A stretch of DNA of 64,000 bases from Chryseobacterium defluvii (GTDB lineage Bacteria > Bacteroidota > Bacteroidia > Flavobacteriales > Weeksellaceae). Positions within the stretch are counted from its first letter, which is position 1. Every line of letters begins with the position of its first letter. The stretch spans positions 558,001 to 622,000 of the forward strand of contig NZ_JACHLE010000001.1 of assembly GCF_014204415.1 (NCBI RefSeq). Reading direction: 5' to 3'. Shown in pieces: positions 52,514 through 61,197 of this stretch. The notes under the pieces were generated by a model. That model was given only the letters and a program-made list of their open reading frames with translations, was not told the DNA's origin and made no database searches. Position numbers and translations under genes: made by a program.

Positions 52514-53530
52514 ATGAATACAGGCTCACATTATAAGCTTTATCATTTCCTTCCATGGACGAGAAGAAAAATCTATAAAATGGTTGTTTTAAGCATTGTT
52601 CCTACAGGATTGTTCTATTTTTTAGGATGGAAATGGCTTGCGATTCCATGGGTTCCGGTAGCATTGCTCGGGACTGCTGCGGCATTCATTTCAGGATTCA
52701 AAAATACACAGACCTATAACAGAAGCTGGGAAGCCCGGCAGATCTACGGGGCGATCATTAATAACAGCCGGAGTTTTGGTATTATGGTGAAAGATTTCAT
52801 AAGAACAGACGACCATTCACAGGAAAAAGCAGTGCATCAGCAGATCATTTACCGTCATTTTGCATGGCTTACTGCCTTAAGGTTTCAGCTGAGGGAAACT
52901 AAAATCTGGGAGCATATAAAAACAAAAAGCTATAATGTAGAATATTTAAAATATTACAAAGTTCCCGAATGGGAAAGTAATATTCAAGATGAGCTCGAAG
53001 CTTTTTTAAGTGAAGAAGAGCTGGAATACGTGCTTTCTACGAAGAACAGGGCAACACAGATCATTTCTGTTCAATCATCTGAGTTGAGGAAACTGAATGA
53101 GGAAGGTAAAATTTCAGATTATAATTATACCGCTCTGGAAAATCAGCTTAAAGACTTGTATGATCAGCAGGGAAAGTGTGAACGGATCAAAAACTTTCCT
53201 TATCCGCGGCAGTTTTCAAGCATTAACCTCTATTTTACAAATGCTTTATGCATTTTACTCCCTTTAGGATTTATAGGAGAACTTTCCAAAATGATCGAAA
53301 AATCGGGAGAAAATATAGTCTGGCTTACTGTTCCGTTCAGTATCCTCTTAGGATGGGTATTCCTGGTATTAGAACAGATTGGGGAAAGTACTGAGAATCC
53401 GTTTGAAGGAAATGCCAATGATATTCCCATTACCCAGATCAGCAGGAATATAGAAATCGACCTGCGTGAAATGCTTGGCGAGAAAGAATTGCCACCTGCA
53501 ATACAGCCTGTAAATAATATTGTCATGTAA
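52514..53530 (+). CDS. Bestrophin-family anion channel
   Basis: 338 residues. The family pattern is clear: YNRSWEARQIYGAIINNSR after helix 1-2, IYRHFAWLTALRFQLRETKIWE, the two helices near 240-300, and the Ca-clasp-region-like ENPFEGNANDIPITQISRNIEIDLREML. Bacterial bestrophins are pentameric channels, reported mainly as cation-selective or anion channels. In algae and plants members carry anions including bicarbonate or chloride. The gene lies 8 bp after a K+ channel-like gene and 45 bp before an LCIB-type carbonic anhydrase gene, which suggests that bicarbonate or CO2 chemistry is the shared theme. Confidence 0.92.
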   Translation: MNTGSHYKLYHFLPWTRRKIYKMVVLSIVPTGLFYFLGWKWLAIPWVPVALLGTAAAFISGFKNTQTYNRSWEARQIYGAIINNSRSFGIMVKDFIRTDDHSQEKAVHQQIIYRHFAWLTALRFQLRETKIWEHIKTKSYNVEYLKYYKVPEWESNIQDELEAFLSEEELEYVLSTKNRATQIISVQSSELRKLNEEGKISDYNYTALENQLKDLYDQQGKCERIKNFPYPRQFSSINLYFTNALCILLPLGFIGELSKMIEKSGENIVWLTVPFSILLGWVFLVLEQIGESTENPFEGNANDIPITQISRNIEIDLREMLGEKELPPAIQPVNNIVM

Positions 53531-53575
53531 AAAACAAAGATGTATTTTTAATGCATCAGGATTAAAAAATAAGAT

Positions 53576-54322
53576 ATGAGTATAGAATCTGTAAGAAAAT
53601 GGTATCCAAAGGCTTTAACGTCTGTAGATACCGTCAATCGGTTACTGGACACAGTTGAAAAACATTTAAAACTAAAACCTAATCAGCTGATGCATGCTGA
53701 CAGTATGTGCTGTGATGATGTCAACGCCATACAATACCCGCCAAGGGCTTATGAAATGCTGGGGCCGTTTCACATGGGCGGATTGGATGGTTTTCCTTTT
53801 GCAGGGCTTACCGGAATGGGGGCTTTTGCACATCACGTTCCGGAAGACGGAGCTGTGATCATCTTTTATGCCCCGCATATCGGGATCACCAAAGATGGAC
53901 AGATAGGAGAAATAAGCAGGATAGGGCAGAGCAGCAATTCAGCCTGTTGCGGAGCTGCGAAAGGCGCCTTGGGAAAACTTGCGGCAGGGCAGATCATAGA
54001 AGGTAATATCACTTCACTGGATTTTCAGATGAATACCATTGAACAGATCTTTCTGCACAGCAAAGACAGGATCCTGAATGCGGAAAATCAGATTTTCGAG
54101 GCTACCGAGGTTATGTATGAAGCAATAGATGAACGTATTGAGGTGCTGATAAAAGGCACAGACTATCCTTGTAAATATGTGATCCTAGTAGGCGGTATTT
54201 TTATTAATGGTGATAAAGAGATGGGATCGTTCTGCCAGTATAAAAAGTTCGAATATATCAATCTGGAAACGAAGGAAAGAAAAAGCCTGATGCAAGAATA
54301 TTACGAAAACGATATATTGTAA
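53576..54322 (+). CDS. LCIB/LCIC-type beta-carbonic anhydrase-family protein
   Basis: 248 residues, cytoplasmic. The central block HMGGLDGFPFAGLTGMGAF, with AHHVPEDG, then APHIGITKDGQIGEISRIGQ, and SACCGAAKGAL matches the limiting-CO2-inducible protein B/C family. That family has a beta-carbonic anhydrase fold with a Zn site of Cys, His and Cys. Candidate ligands here are Cys45 or 46 (MCCDD), His86 or 87, and Cys124 or 125. Catalytic competence needs checking, because algal LCIB itself shows weak or no activity in isolation. The gene follows bestrophin and a K+ channel-like gene and is the last of the operon, followed by a terminator. Confidence 0.8.
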   Translation: MSIESVRKWYPKALTSVDTVNRLLDTVEKHLKLKPNQLMHADSMCCDDVNAIQYPPRAYEMLGPFHMGGLDGFPFAGLTGMGAFAHHVPEDGAVIIFYAPHIGITKDGQIGEISRIGQSSNSACCGAAKGALGKLAAGQIIEGNITSLDFQMNTIEQIFLHSKDRILNAENQIFEATEVMYEAIDERIEVLIKGTDYPCKYVILVGGIFINGDKEMGSFCQYKKFEYINLETKERKSLMQEYYENDIL

Positions 54323-54337
54323 TCATTCTCTAAAAAG

Positions 54338-54374
54338 AAAACGGCTTGCAGAATACTATTTCTGCAAACCGTTT
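54338..54374. terminator. Bidirectional terminator between the LCIB-type and T9SS genes
   Basis: AAAACGGCTTGCAGAA and TTCTGCAAACCGTTTA form a stem of about 15 bp with one G-T pair around TACTAT. It is T-rich on both strands, fitting the convergent genes on either side. Confidence 0.75.
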
Positions 54375-54394
54375 AAAAAAAGGAGAAGATTATT

Positions 54395-55696
54395 TTATTT
54401 TTTTAAGACCTTAAAGGTTTCCATATTTCCATTATCTAAGGTGATAACGGCCAGGTAATTCCCGGTTCTTAATTCGGAGAGATCAACTTTAGCTTCTTTA
54501 TTATTGATGGTTATATTATTAATGATCAGTCTTCCATCCGCAGAATATACAGATACCGACCTGATCTTTTTCTCGCTGGAAATATGAAGGAAATCATTGA
54601 CGGGATTAGGATAGATGCTTATTTTGTCATGCATTTTTATCTCGCTTGTTCCCAGCACTGTATCACCCAGCTTTACTACCCATCCTTCAGCAAAGAGAGG
54701 AGGAATGGTATTATCAAATCCGCAGATGTATTTACCGTCGGCAGATACCCCCATTCCTGTGCCTAGTTTTCCGTCGAATGTACTTACGGTAACACTTTGT
54801 GAGGCCAAAAGGCTGGTAAGAAGAACAGGAGCAGCTCCTAATGAAGGGTGGTAAATAATTACTTCCCTGTCTCCAATCATTCCGCAATATCCTACGGCAA
54901 CTCCATTTTCTGAGATAGATACGAAGACCGCATCTGTATATCCCGCGGGAGCATCAAATGACTGATACGTATTGGTGCTTATATTATGAATAAATGCTTT
55001 GCTGCCTTTATATCCGACAACCTGGCCCGCGTTATTCACATCATTAGCTTCACCATATTCAGGAATACTGAAATCAATGTAATGAAGGGTGGCATCAGAG
55101 TCAAAATAGGCAGGTACACGGAATGTCCCCATATTGAAGATATCCGTTCGGTCAACCCAGCCGGCTACAATCCCGTTATCATTTACGGCAGCACCTCGTC
55201 CATTGATATACAAAAGATCTCCCGTAAGCTTTGTGAGGGTGCCGGATACGGTATTATATATAAAAGGGTAGCTGCTTCCCGCATTGGATGAGGTCATTTG
55301 TCCAGCTACATATATACTATTTTCGGATATTCCTTTGGCATCTCCAAACCAACTGTTACCCGGTATATCTCCCGGAAAATACCCGATAGCCGTCCAAGTA
55401 CCGTTTTTTCTATAGGCAGCCTGACTAAGGTTTGAGCCGTCCGTGGCTGTAAAAGGCATGTTTCCTGCAATATTTCCTGCATTATTGAGCCTGTTGGTGG
55501 CACTGGCTACGGGCTCTATGGGAGTACTTGTACCGGTACTATGATCATAATATCCGCCTGAGTGTACACCATTGCCGGAACTGTTAATGTCATATAATCT
55601 TGTTCCCCAACCGGAAAGTAATGTAAATCCGGTCTGTGCATTTAAAACAAGGCTGCTTAAAAGCAAGCAGGCTGAAATAAGGCGATTTTTTCTCAT
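54395..55696 (-). CDS. T9SS-secreted protein with HAF-like beta repeats
   Basis: 433 residues. A signal peptide (ending VLNAQ) is followed by repeated segments with G-x-x-x-D-x-N-N-A-G-x-V-x-G themes (NRLNNAGNIAGNMPF, AAVNDNGIVAGWV, NDVNNAGQVVGYKG), like HAF repeats of extracellular proteins. The C-terminal 75 residues are a type A T9SS sorting domain (KISIYPNPVNDFLHI, DLSELRTGNYLAVI, METFKVLKK). Secretion by the type 9 system to the surface is therefore expected. The function is unknown. Confidence 0.85.
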   Translation of the reverse strand: MRKNRLISACLLLSSLVLNAQTGFTLLSGWGTRLYDINSSGNGVHSGGYYDHSTGTSTPIEPVASATNRLNNAGNIAGNMPFTATDGSNLSQAAYRKNGTWTAIGYFPGDIPGNSWFGDAKGISENSIYVAGQMTSSNAGSSYPFIYNTVSGTLTKLTGDLLYINGRGAAVNDNGIVAGWVDRTDIFNMGTFRVPAYFDSDATLHYIDFSIPEYGEANDVNNAGQVVGYKGSKAFIHNISTNTYQSFDAPAGYTDAVFVSISENGVAVGYCGMIGDREVIIYHPSLGAAPVLLTSLLASQSVTVSTFDGKLGTGMGVSADGKYICGFDNTIPPLFAEGWVVKLGDTVLGTSEIKMHDKISIYPNPVNDFLHISSEKKIRSVSVYSADGRLIINNITINNKEAKVDLSELRTGNYLAVITLDNGNMETFKVLKK

Positions 55697-55786
55697 ATAA
55701 CAAAAATTTATTGAGTGAAGTTCTTTTCTTTTCCCATAGGATACAAACTTTTATAGTGAGAATATCTGAATTAATCACATGGGATT

Positions 55787-57385
55787 TTATTCCGTATAAT
55801 CCTTTTTCAGGTTATTGATAAAGTAAGATGGGGTAACGCCTGTTTCCTTTTTAAAGATGACAGCAAAGACTTCTCTGGAAGAAAATCCGCAGTCTTCTGC
55901 CAGATAGCTGATCTTGTATTCCCTATAAACCGGGTTTTCATATAGTTTAGCTATAATATAGTTGATCCTCAGACTGTTGATGTAGTTATTGTAATTCTTT
56001 CCTTTGTGCTGTTTGATGATTTCAGAAAGATACCGGGTATTGGTATTCAGTTCATTAGCCAGAGAAGTCAGGCTCAGTTCCTTTCTCGTGAATTTTTGAG
56101 ATTTCTCGAACTTATCCAGTTTAGATATTATTAAATTGGCCGTATCATCAGTAATATTGATAGTGGCATTTTTTTCAGCCGAAAAAGTATCTGTTGCTGA
56201 CAAGGGGTCAGGAGCTATAGTTTTTTCTGCTTTTTTAAGATTTTCAATAATGGCTTCATATTTAGCATGTAGTTTTCTTTGATTTTTTTTCCAAAAAAAC
56301 CACCCGATAGCAAATAGAGCAATAGCAATAAGGCATACAGCAACTAAAATGTTCCGGATATTGCTGGTGTGTAGGGTATCTTTTTCAGACAGAATTTGCT
56401 TTACAGGAGTATTAATGGTTCTTTTTTCAGCGTTTATGATACTGTCATTTAAAGTAGAAAATAATCTCATATATGCCGAAGACTTTTCTTTCTCGCCTTT
56501 TTCTACATAACTTTTAAATAATACTTCAAATATATCCCTGCGTATATAAGGGAAGCTTATTTGTTTTTCCAGTTGTTCAGCCTGTTTTGCATAATCTATT
56601 ACTTTATCATATTCTTTCTGGTCATAGTAAAGCCAGGCAAATTCATTTAAGACGAGAATATGAGTTCTGACATTAACAAGATATCTGTCATCCCTACAGA
56701 TATTTAAAGACTGGGTAAAATATTTCTCAGCTGCTGCAGGATTGTTTTTGGCAACACTCGTCATTCCCAGGTTCATGTAATCCAGAGCAAGTACATGATA
56801 TTTCTTATTAAGGTAATGTGGGTTGTCGCTTATTTTCAAAGCACTTCCCAGGCTTTTTTTCTGGTAGTGTATGACAGAATCAATAGGAGCATTGGTATGA
56901 GCCATATAAACACCAAAGCCGGTAAATATAAGAGATTGATTATAGTGTTTTGAATCCTCAAAAGGAATATCTTTAGATATTTCAAAGGCTTTTTTAAAAT
57001 CTTTCAGGCTTTCATCATTAAATCCCAATTCGGTATAAGCAGAACCTCTTAACCTATATACATTGGATAATGCTTCAATATCCTTATTTTCGTCGGCAAG
57101 TTGTTCAGTTTCTTTACTTAGATTCAGGACTTCCCTGAAATTGCCCGTATCATAATATTGTGCCATCCGGGCCTTATTGCTTTCCAGCATTCCTTTTCTG
57201 TAGGAGAGTTGTTTGGACTGAAAATAGGTTTCTTTTAAGATTTCGAGGGATTTTTTTGGATCATTTACAGAGAATTTTCTTGCTTCATCAATTTTCTTAT
57301 CTATTACTTGTTGTGTAAGGAGGTCTTCCTGAGAAAATACAAAATTAGAAACAATACATAGAAGTAAAAGAATGATTTTTTTCAT
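55787..57385 (-). CDS. TPR-containing AraC-family membrane regulator
   Basis: 532 residues from the ATG at 57385 (an ATG 21 bp upstream is less likely). A signal/anchor sequence is followed by TPR-type helices (about 30-320: LRGSAYTELGFNDESLKDFKKAFE, FAWLYYDQKEYDKVIDYAKQAE). A membrane helix (about 340-360, ILVAVCLIAIALFAIGWFF) comes next, then a charged linker, and an AraC helix-turn-helix pair at the C-terminus (about 430-525, SLANELNTNTRYLSEIIKQHKG and YLAEDCGFSSREVFAVIFKKETG). This is a membrane-anchored regulator with a periplasmic sensor, typical of Flavobacteriia. The target is unknown. It is transcribed toward the T9SS gene and is 90 bp from it. Confidence 0.9.
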   Translation of the reverse strand: MKKIILLLLCIVSNFVFSQEDLLTQQVIDKKIDEARKFSVNDPKKSLEILKETYFQSKQLSYRKGMLESNKARMAQYYDTGNFREVLNLSKETEQLADENKDIEALSNVYRLRGSAYTELGFNDESLKDFKKAFEISKDIPFEDSKHYNQSLIFTGFGVYMAHTNAPIDSVIHYQKKSLGSALKISDNPHYLNKKYHVLALDYMNLGMTSVAKNNPAAAEKYFTQSLNICRDDRYLVNVRTHILVLNEFAWLYYDQKEYDKVIDYAKQAEQLEKQISFPYIRRDIFEVLFKSYVEKGEKEKSSAYMRLFSTLNDSIINAEKRTINTPVKQILSEKDTLHTSNIRNILVAVCLIAIALFAIGWFFWKKNQRKLHAKYEAIIENLKKAEKTIAPDPLSATDTFSAEKNATINITDDTANLIISKLDKFEKSQKFTRKELSLTSLANELNTNTRYLSEIIKQHKGKNYNNYINSLRINYIIAKLYENPVYREYKISYLAEDCGFSSREVFAVIFKKETGVTPSYFINNLKKDYTE

Positions 57386-57472
57386 AATTGTTTTTACAAT
57401 TTGCAAATTAACTGCTAATTTAGGGATTTGTACTTAAATATAATGTTATATTTTCGGAATTTATATTATTTT

Positions 57473-57724
57473 TTAATGATTAATATGCTTATAAATGGTC
57501 TTTAATAGGTATATTTTGCCTTCTTTCACCTGATCAGCAAAAAGGACTTGTTTTAGTGAATTAAGTATGCTTTTCATAAGATTATTTTCAGAAATTATTG
57601 TATGTTCTATTTTTTTATTCCGATAGTAAGTTTTAAAATTGTTAGTTAATGTTGTAAACAATTTCATTATGAAGTATAATGAAATAATGCAAATCACACT
57701 CGGTAGTTTAAAGGCTTTTTTCAA
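57473..57724 (-). CDS. Small hypothetical protein, doubtful
   Basis: 83 residues, basic, with an N-terminal hydrophobic stretch (SVICIISLYFIMKLFTTL) and a Lys/Tyr-rich helical rest. A start at an internal ATG would give 63 residues. I recognise no family, and the AT content is as high as the surrounding noncoding DNA, so it may not be a gene. It lies between the AraC-type regulator and a 560-bp gap. Confidence 0.3.
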   Translation of the reverse strand: MKKAFKLPSVICIISLYFIMKLFTTLTNNFKTYYRNKKIEHTIISENNLMKSILNSLKQVLFADQVKEGKIYLLKTIYKHINH

Positions 57725-58285
57725 ATCATAACCAGATTCAATAATTCGTCAGAAAAAGTAAGATCATTATCAGAATGGATGTAAAAATAAGCTGTAATTT
57801 ATTGATAATCATTTTTTTACTCAATATTTATTCGGAAAATATTACATATAGTATTTTTATTTATATTAATAAACTCGTTTCTTTGTAGAAGAAATATCTA
57901 GGATAGATTTAGTTCAAGTTCCCAACTAAGCAGAAATTTATCCAAAATCAGGTGGCTCATGTGCATTCTAAAAACACAAATGATGGAGAATAATATTACA
58001 GCTGAGATTTTTAATATCCCTTATCAGGGGGTAATGTCATATTTCTTTTTGTTTTCAATTATTCTTTTTTCAGAACTGAATGAAAAAGCCGGAAGGTTTT
58101 TGGCTTTCATGTAGCTGTATATCTAATAAATTTAAAGATAATGATGAAACAAATACAGACAATTCAATTGTTGGTGTCTTTGTTCAGTCCTTACTCATGT
58201 AGGCAGGTTGATAATGGGGATAATAGTTGGTAACAACTTCCTGTCAATATAAAAACCGTAGTTTTTAATACAATTTATCTAAAAA
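57725..58285. other. Mostly noncoding AT-rich gap
   Basis: Apart from the doubtful 44-codon frame at 57980, nothing coding is seen. No clear terminator or repeat element is visible. Confidence 0.4.
57980..58114 (+). CDS. Possible 44-aa hydrophobic small protein
   Basis: ATG ATG GAG AAT (57980) opens a 44-codon frame ending at TAG 58112-58114. The product would begin MMENNITAEIFNIPYQG and contain a hydrophobic segment (VMSYFFLFSIILF), followed by a charged end. Small membrane peptides of this size exist, but there is no conservation evidence and no promoter box, so this is only a candidate. Confidence 0.2.
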   Translation: MMENNITAEIFNIPYQGVMSYFFLFSIILFSELNEKAGRFLAFM

Positions 58286-58729
58286 ATGGATTTAAAAAAT
58301 ATTAACATGGGATTACTCATTGAAAAAAGCGTAACTGAAAATGAGATAGAAATGTCCCGCATATGTAACTTTTTCAATTCCAGGGAAGAAGACATCCTGC
58401 AAATGTATCAGTCTAAAGGATTGGATACAGAAGTATTGCTGAGATGGTGTAAATTACTGGAATATGATTTTTTCAGGTTGTACTCCCAGCATTTGATTCT
58501 ATATGCACCTCCTTCTTCCAGGGATTATAATCAGCAGGTTGAGGATAAGAAAAAAAAGTCAACTTTACCCCGGTTTCGTAAAAGCTTGTATACTAAGGAA
58601 ATGATAGATTTTATATTGGAAAAGATCAAAAAAGAAGAAATGACAAGAGCTCAGGTGATGGGTGAATATAACATACCTAAGACAACTCTCTACAAATGGC
58701 TTAGAAAATACGGGAATTCTAAAGTATAG
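58286..58729 (+). CDS. Transposase-like helix-turn-helix protein
   Basis: 147 residues. The first part (about 10-75) resembles the N-terminal helical region of small regulators with REEDILQMYQSKGLDTEVLLRWCKLLEYDFFRLY. The end carries a helix-turn-helix (EEMTRAQVMGEYNIPKTTLYKWLRKYG) like IS3-type/orfA transposase DNA-binding domains. No transposase catalytic part follows, and no terminal repeats are visible. It is probably a domesticated DNA-binding protein, comparable to the ones at 16017 and 48292. Confidence 0.6.
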   Translation: MDLKNINMGLLIEKSVTENEIEMSRICNFFNSREEDILQMYQSKGLDTEVLLRWCKLLEYDFFRLYSQHLILYAPPSSRDYNQQVEDKKKKSTLPRFRKSLYTKEMIDFILEKIKKEEMTRAQVMGEYNIPKTTLYKWLRKYGNSKV

Positions 58730-58813
58730 GATATTTGAAGCAATTCGGTAAAATATAAAACGCAAAATTGAATTGCCGTAAATTCATATTTTCATAAAAA
58801 TGATTGATAATGG

Positions 58814-58856
58814 AAAGCGGAAAGAAATCTAAATAGGTCTCTTTCCGCTTTTTTTG
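58814..58856 (+). terminator. Intrinsic terminator after the 58286 gene
   Basis: AAAGCGGAAAGA and TCTTTCCGCTTT form a perfect 12-bp stem around a 13-base loop, followed by TTTT. Confidence 0.8.
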
Positions 58857-58944
58857 TGAGAAGAAGCCGTAATCTGAAGATCTTATAAGCTTGATAATTA
58901 AAGCAAAATAACCTGATATTGAAGACTGTTTGATTTGTTAAATC

Positions 58945-58975
58945 TTTGTTGCGTTATATAATTATGTTAAATTTG
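58945..58975 (+). promoter_or_regulatory. Promoter of the epoxide hydrolase gene
   Basis: TTTG at 58945-58948, a 19-bp spacer and TAAATTTG at 58968-58975 match the consensus, 26 bp before the ATG at 59001. Confidence 0.8.
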
Positions 58976-59000
58976 TTTACCAAATCCAAAATATCATCAT

Positions 59001-60110
59001 ATGAAACCATTTACCGTAAACATTCCCGGGAGTGTTATTAATGACCTCAAAAACCGTATTCAGAACACCCGGTGGCCGGGAGAAGCTGAAAATGCAGGCT
59101 GGAATTTCGGAACCAGTGAAAAATACCTTAAAGAGCTTACCAGCTATTGGATGAATGAGTATGACTGGAAAAAGCATGAGGAAGAATTAAATCAGTATCC
59201 TCAGTTCATTACTGAAATAGATGAGATACAGATTCATTTCCAGCACATAAAAGGTAAAGGCAGCAACCCAAAGCCATTGGTGTTAACGCATGGCTGGCCG
59301 GACAGCTATTACCGCTTTCATAAGATCATCCCGCTTCTTACCGATGAGGAACAAAGTTTTGACCTTATTATTCCATCTATTCCCGGATTTGGCTTTTCTG
59401 ATAAGGTAGCCATAAGCAGTGAGACAGTAGCAGACCTTTGGGTAAAATTAATGACAGGAACATTGGGATACAAAAAATTTTATGCTGCAGGTGGTGATGT
59501 AGGGATGGGCGTTACCAAAGCCTTGGCTTCAAAATATGCAGACAGGGTAGAAGCGGTTCATTTTACCGATGTCGGTTATCCTATGGGACAGGAAGATCCG
59601 GGCACCATGAGTGAAGAAGAACAGCAGTTTGCACAGTTTGTACAGCAATGGTGGTATAGTGAAGGAGCTTATGCCATGCTTCATGCCACAAAGCCGCAGT
59701 CATTAGCCTATGCACTGAATGATTCACCGGTAGGATTGGCTGCCTGGATAGTAAGTTTTGGGAATGCAGGTGCTCCGCCGGAACTTATTGAAGCTGCATT
59801 TGGCGGGAAAAACGAATTGCTGACCAATATAATGATCTACTGGATTACCGGGACAATAGGTTCATCCATGAGAATGTATAAGGCGGATGCCATGGCACAA
59901 TGGGGTGGTTCACAGCCATTGCAGAAAAGTAATGTGCCTGCGGGTGTTGCCGTATTTCCGAGGGAGGTCCAGTTTCCACGTGAATGGGCGGAACGTTTCG
60001 TTAATGTTAAGCACTTTAAAAAGATGGAAGAAGGGGGGCATTTTGCAGCATTGGAGGTTCCTCAGATTTTTGCGGATGAATTAAGGGCATTCTTTTATTC
60101 TCTAGATTGA
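59001..60110 (+). CDS. Epoxide hydrolase (EHN-domain type)
   Basis: 369 residues. The N-terminal EHN domain (KPFTVNIPGSVINDLKNRIQ, NTRWPGEAENAGWNFGTS) is followed by an alpha/beta-hydrolase with the oxyanion HGWP (98-101), nucleophile Asp166 in AAGGDVGMG, and His347 near the end (EEGGHFAALEVP). This layout is that of microsomal-type and juvenile-hormone-type epoxide hydrolases. It would open an epoxide with water. It has its own promoter and precedes the second tRNA-Ser gene. Confidence 0.93.
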   Translation: MKPFTVNIPGSVINDLKNRIQNTRWPGEAENAGWNFGTSEKYLKELTSYWMNEYDWKKHEEELNQYPQFITEIDEIQIHFQHIKGKGSNPKPLVLTHGWPDSYYRFHKIIPLLTDEEQSFDLIIPSIPGFGFSDKVAISSETVADLWVKLMTGTLGYKKFYAAGGDVGMGVTKALASKYADRVEAVHFTDVGYPMGQEDPGTMSEEEQQFAQFVQQWWYSEGAYAMLHATKPQSLAYALNDSPVGLAAWIVSFGNAGAPPELIEAAFGGKNELLTNIMIYWITGTIGSSMRMYKADAMAQWGGSQPLQKSNVPAGVAVFPREVQFPREWAERFVNVKHFKKMEEGGHFAALEVPQIFADELRAFFYSLD

Positions 60111-60330
60111 TGGTAAAAATGTCCGCGCTTAAAATAAAAAAGATAAATAAAATTATGTATTATAAATAAAGCAGACCGGTTGGTTTGCTTTTCTGTTTAG
60201 CATTCGGTCTGTGTATATGGTAATCAATCTTGGAGATCCTTATTCGGCAGCTATCCTGTAAAAAAGAAAATTGCCGGTCTCTATAAGATATAGCAAGTTA
60301 TTCAGGCGGAGCATCGTAAAAACAAAATGT

Positions 60331-60361
60331 TTTGCCGGAAACAAAAAACACTTTATATTTG
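60331..60361 (+). promoter_or_regulatory. tRNA-Ser promoter, second copy
   Basis: TTTG at 60331-60334, a 19-bp spacer and TATATTTG at 60354-60361. The block GTTTTGCC...GAAA is shared with the first copy at 37592, so the duplication includes the promoter. Confidence 0.85.
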
Positions 60362-60393
60362 CACACTGAAAACGGTAATAAAGCCGAAATTCA

Positions 60394-60478
60394 GGAGAGT
60401 TGGCAGAGTGGTCGATTGCGGCAGTCTTGAAAACTGTTGACTGTAACAGGTCCGGGGGTTCGAATCCCTCACTCTCCG
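60394..60478 (+). tRNA. tRNA-Ser(UGA), copy 2
   Basis: 85 nt, identical in every base to the gene at 37656, with the same anticodon TGA, acceptor stem GGAGAGT/ACTCTCC and class II variable arm. The 3' CCA is not encoded. The downstream sequence differs from that of copy 1. Confidence 0.97.
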
Positions 60479-60483
60479 CAGAG

Positions 60484-60516
60484 CGGGGCAAATCAAACGA
60501 TTTGCCCCGTTTTTTG
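60484..60516 (+). terminator. Terminator after tRNA-Ser copy 2
   Basis: CGGGGCAAATC and GATTTGCCCCG pair around AAAC and are followed by TTTTTTG. Confidence 0.85.
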
Positions 60517-60633
60517 TTTATAAAAGATTGGCGTAAATTCTTTTTCTTAGGTTAATGACAGCATTTTTTACTATAAATGCTTTATATGAGATCTTTACTA
60601 AAGCTTCATCAAGAATAATGAATCAAAAAATAT

Positions 60634-60912
60634 ATGAAAAAGCTGTTCTTAATTTTAATATTGCTTTTATTTGCCGGAAAGACCTTTTCCCGGTCACAAG
60701 GTCAAATGAACAGAAGGCTGAAGGAAGAATCTGTTCCTAAGGATATTTTAAGTGATAATTATATACTGGTGGTGAAAATACCTTATGATAAGAAGGTCTG
60801 GATCAATAAGTATACAATAATCATGACGGAACATTATAAAGGAAAATTTGAAATTGTTCCCTTTTCAAAATCAATTGAAGGGAATTTACTCTCGCAATTG
60901 TTGATTTTTTAA
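60634..60912 (+). CDS. Small predicted exported protein
   Basis: 92 residues with a basic-hydrophobic signal sequence (KKLFLILILLLFAGKTFS). The mature part is basic and polar without known motifs. An upstream frame in another phase overlaps but has no support. It is the only gene in the stretch between the tRNA-Ser gene and the AraC-type gene. The function is unknown. Confidence 0.55.
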   Translation: MKKLFLILILLLFAGKTFSRSQGQMNRRLKEESVPKDILSDNYILVVKIPYDKKVWINKYTIIMTEHYKGKFEIVPFSKSIEGNLLSQLLIF

Positions 60913-60943
60913 TAAAAAGAATAATAAACATTTATAGGTTGAT

Positions 60944-60978
60944 GAAAAATCCACAACCTTTACGCTGTGGATTTTTAC
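60944..60978 (+). terminator. Hairpin terminator resembling the sRNA-array terminators
   Basis: AAAAATCCACAAC and GCTGTGGATTTTT pair (one mismatched or wobble position) around CTTTAC and end in TTTACTA. The stem is close to AAAAATCCACAGC/GCTGTGGATTTTTAC in the array at 44.4-45.5 kb. It ends the small exported-protein gene. Confidence 0.65.
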
Positions 60979-61197
60979 TAAATAATATATTATAATTAAG
61001 ATTCGGTTTTCGGTAATCTGTAAGAAAACGACTGTTTTTAAAGTGAGTGAATTTGGTGAAAACATTTGCAAATATTATGCCTTGTTTGGTAAACTTGTTA
61101 ATTATATACTGATTATGTTGTTTATTATTTAATAATTGGCTCATTTTCAGTGGAAATATTTTTATTTTAAATAGAATTCATAAAAATGTTTGTAACA

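Noticed and set aside
37656-60478. Integrative element with integrase at the tRNA-Ser pair
   Set aside because: The tRNA duplication suggests it, but there is no integrase, relaxase or phage structural gene in the stretch, so only a possible former island can be argued.
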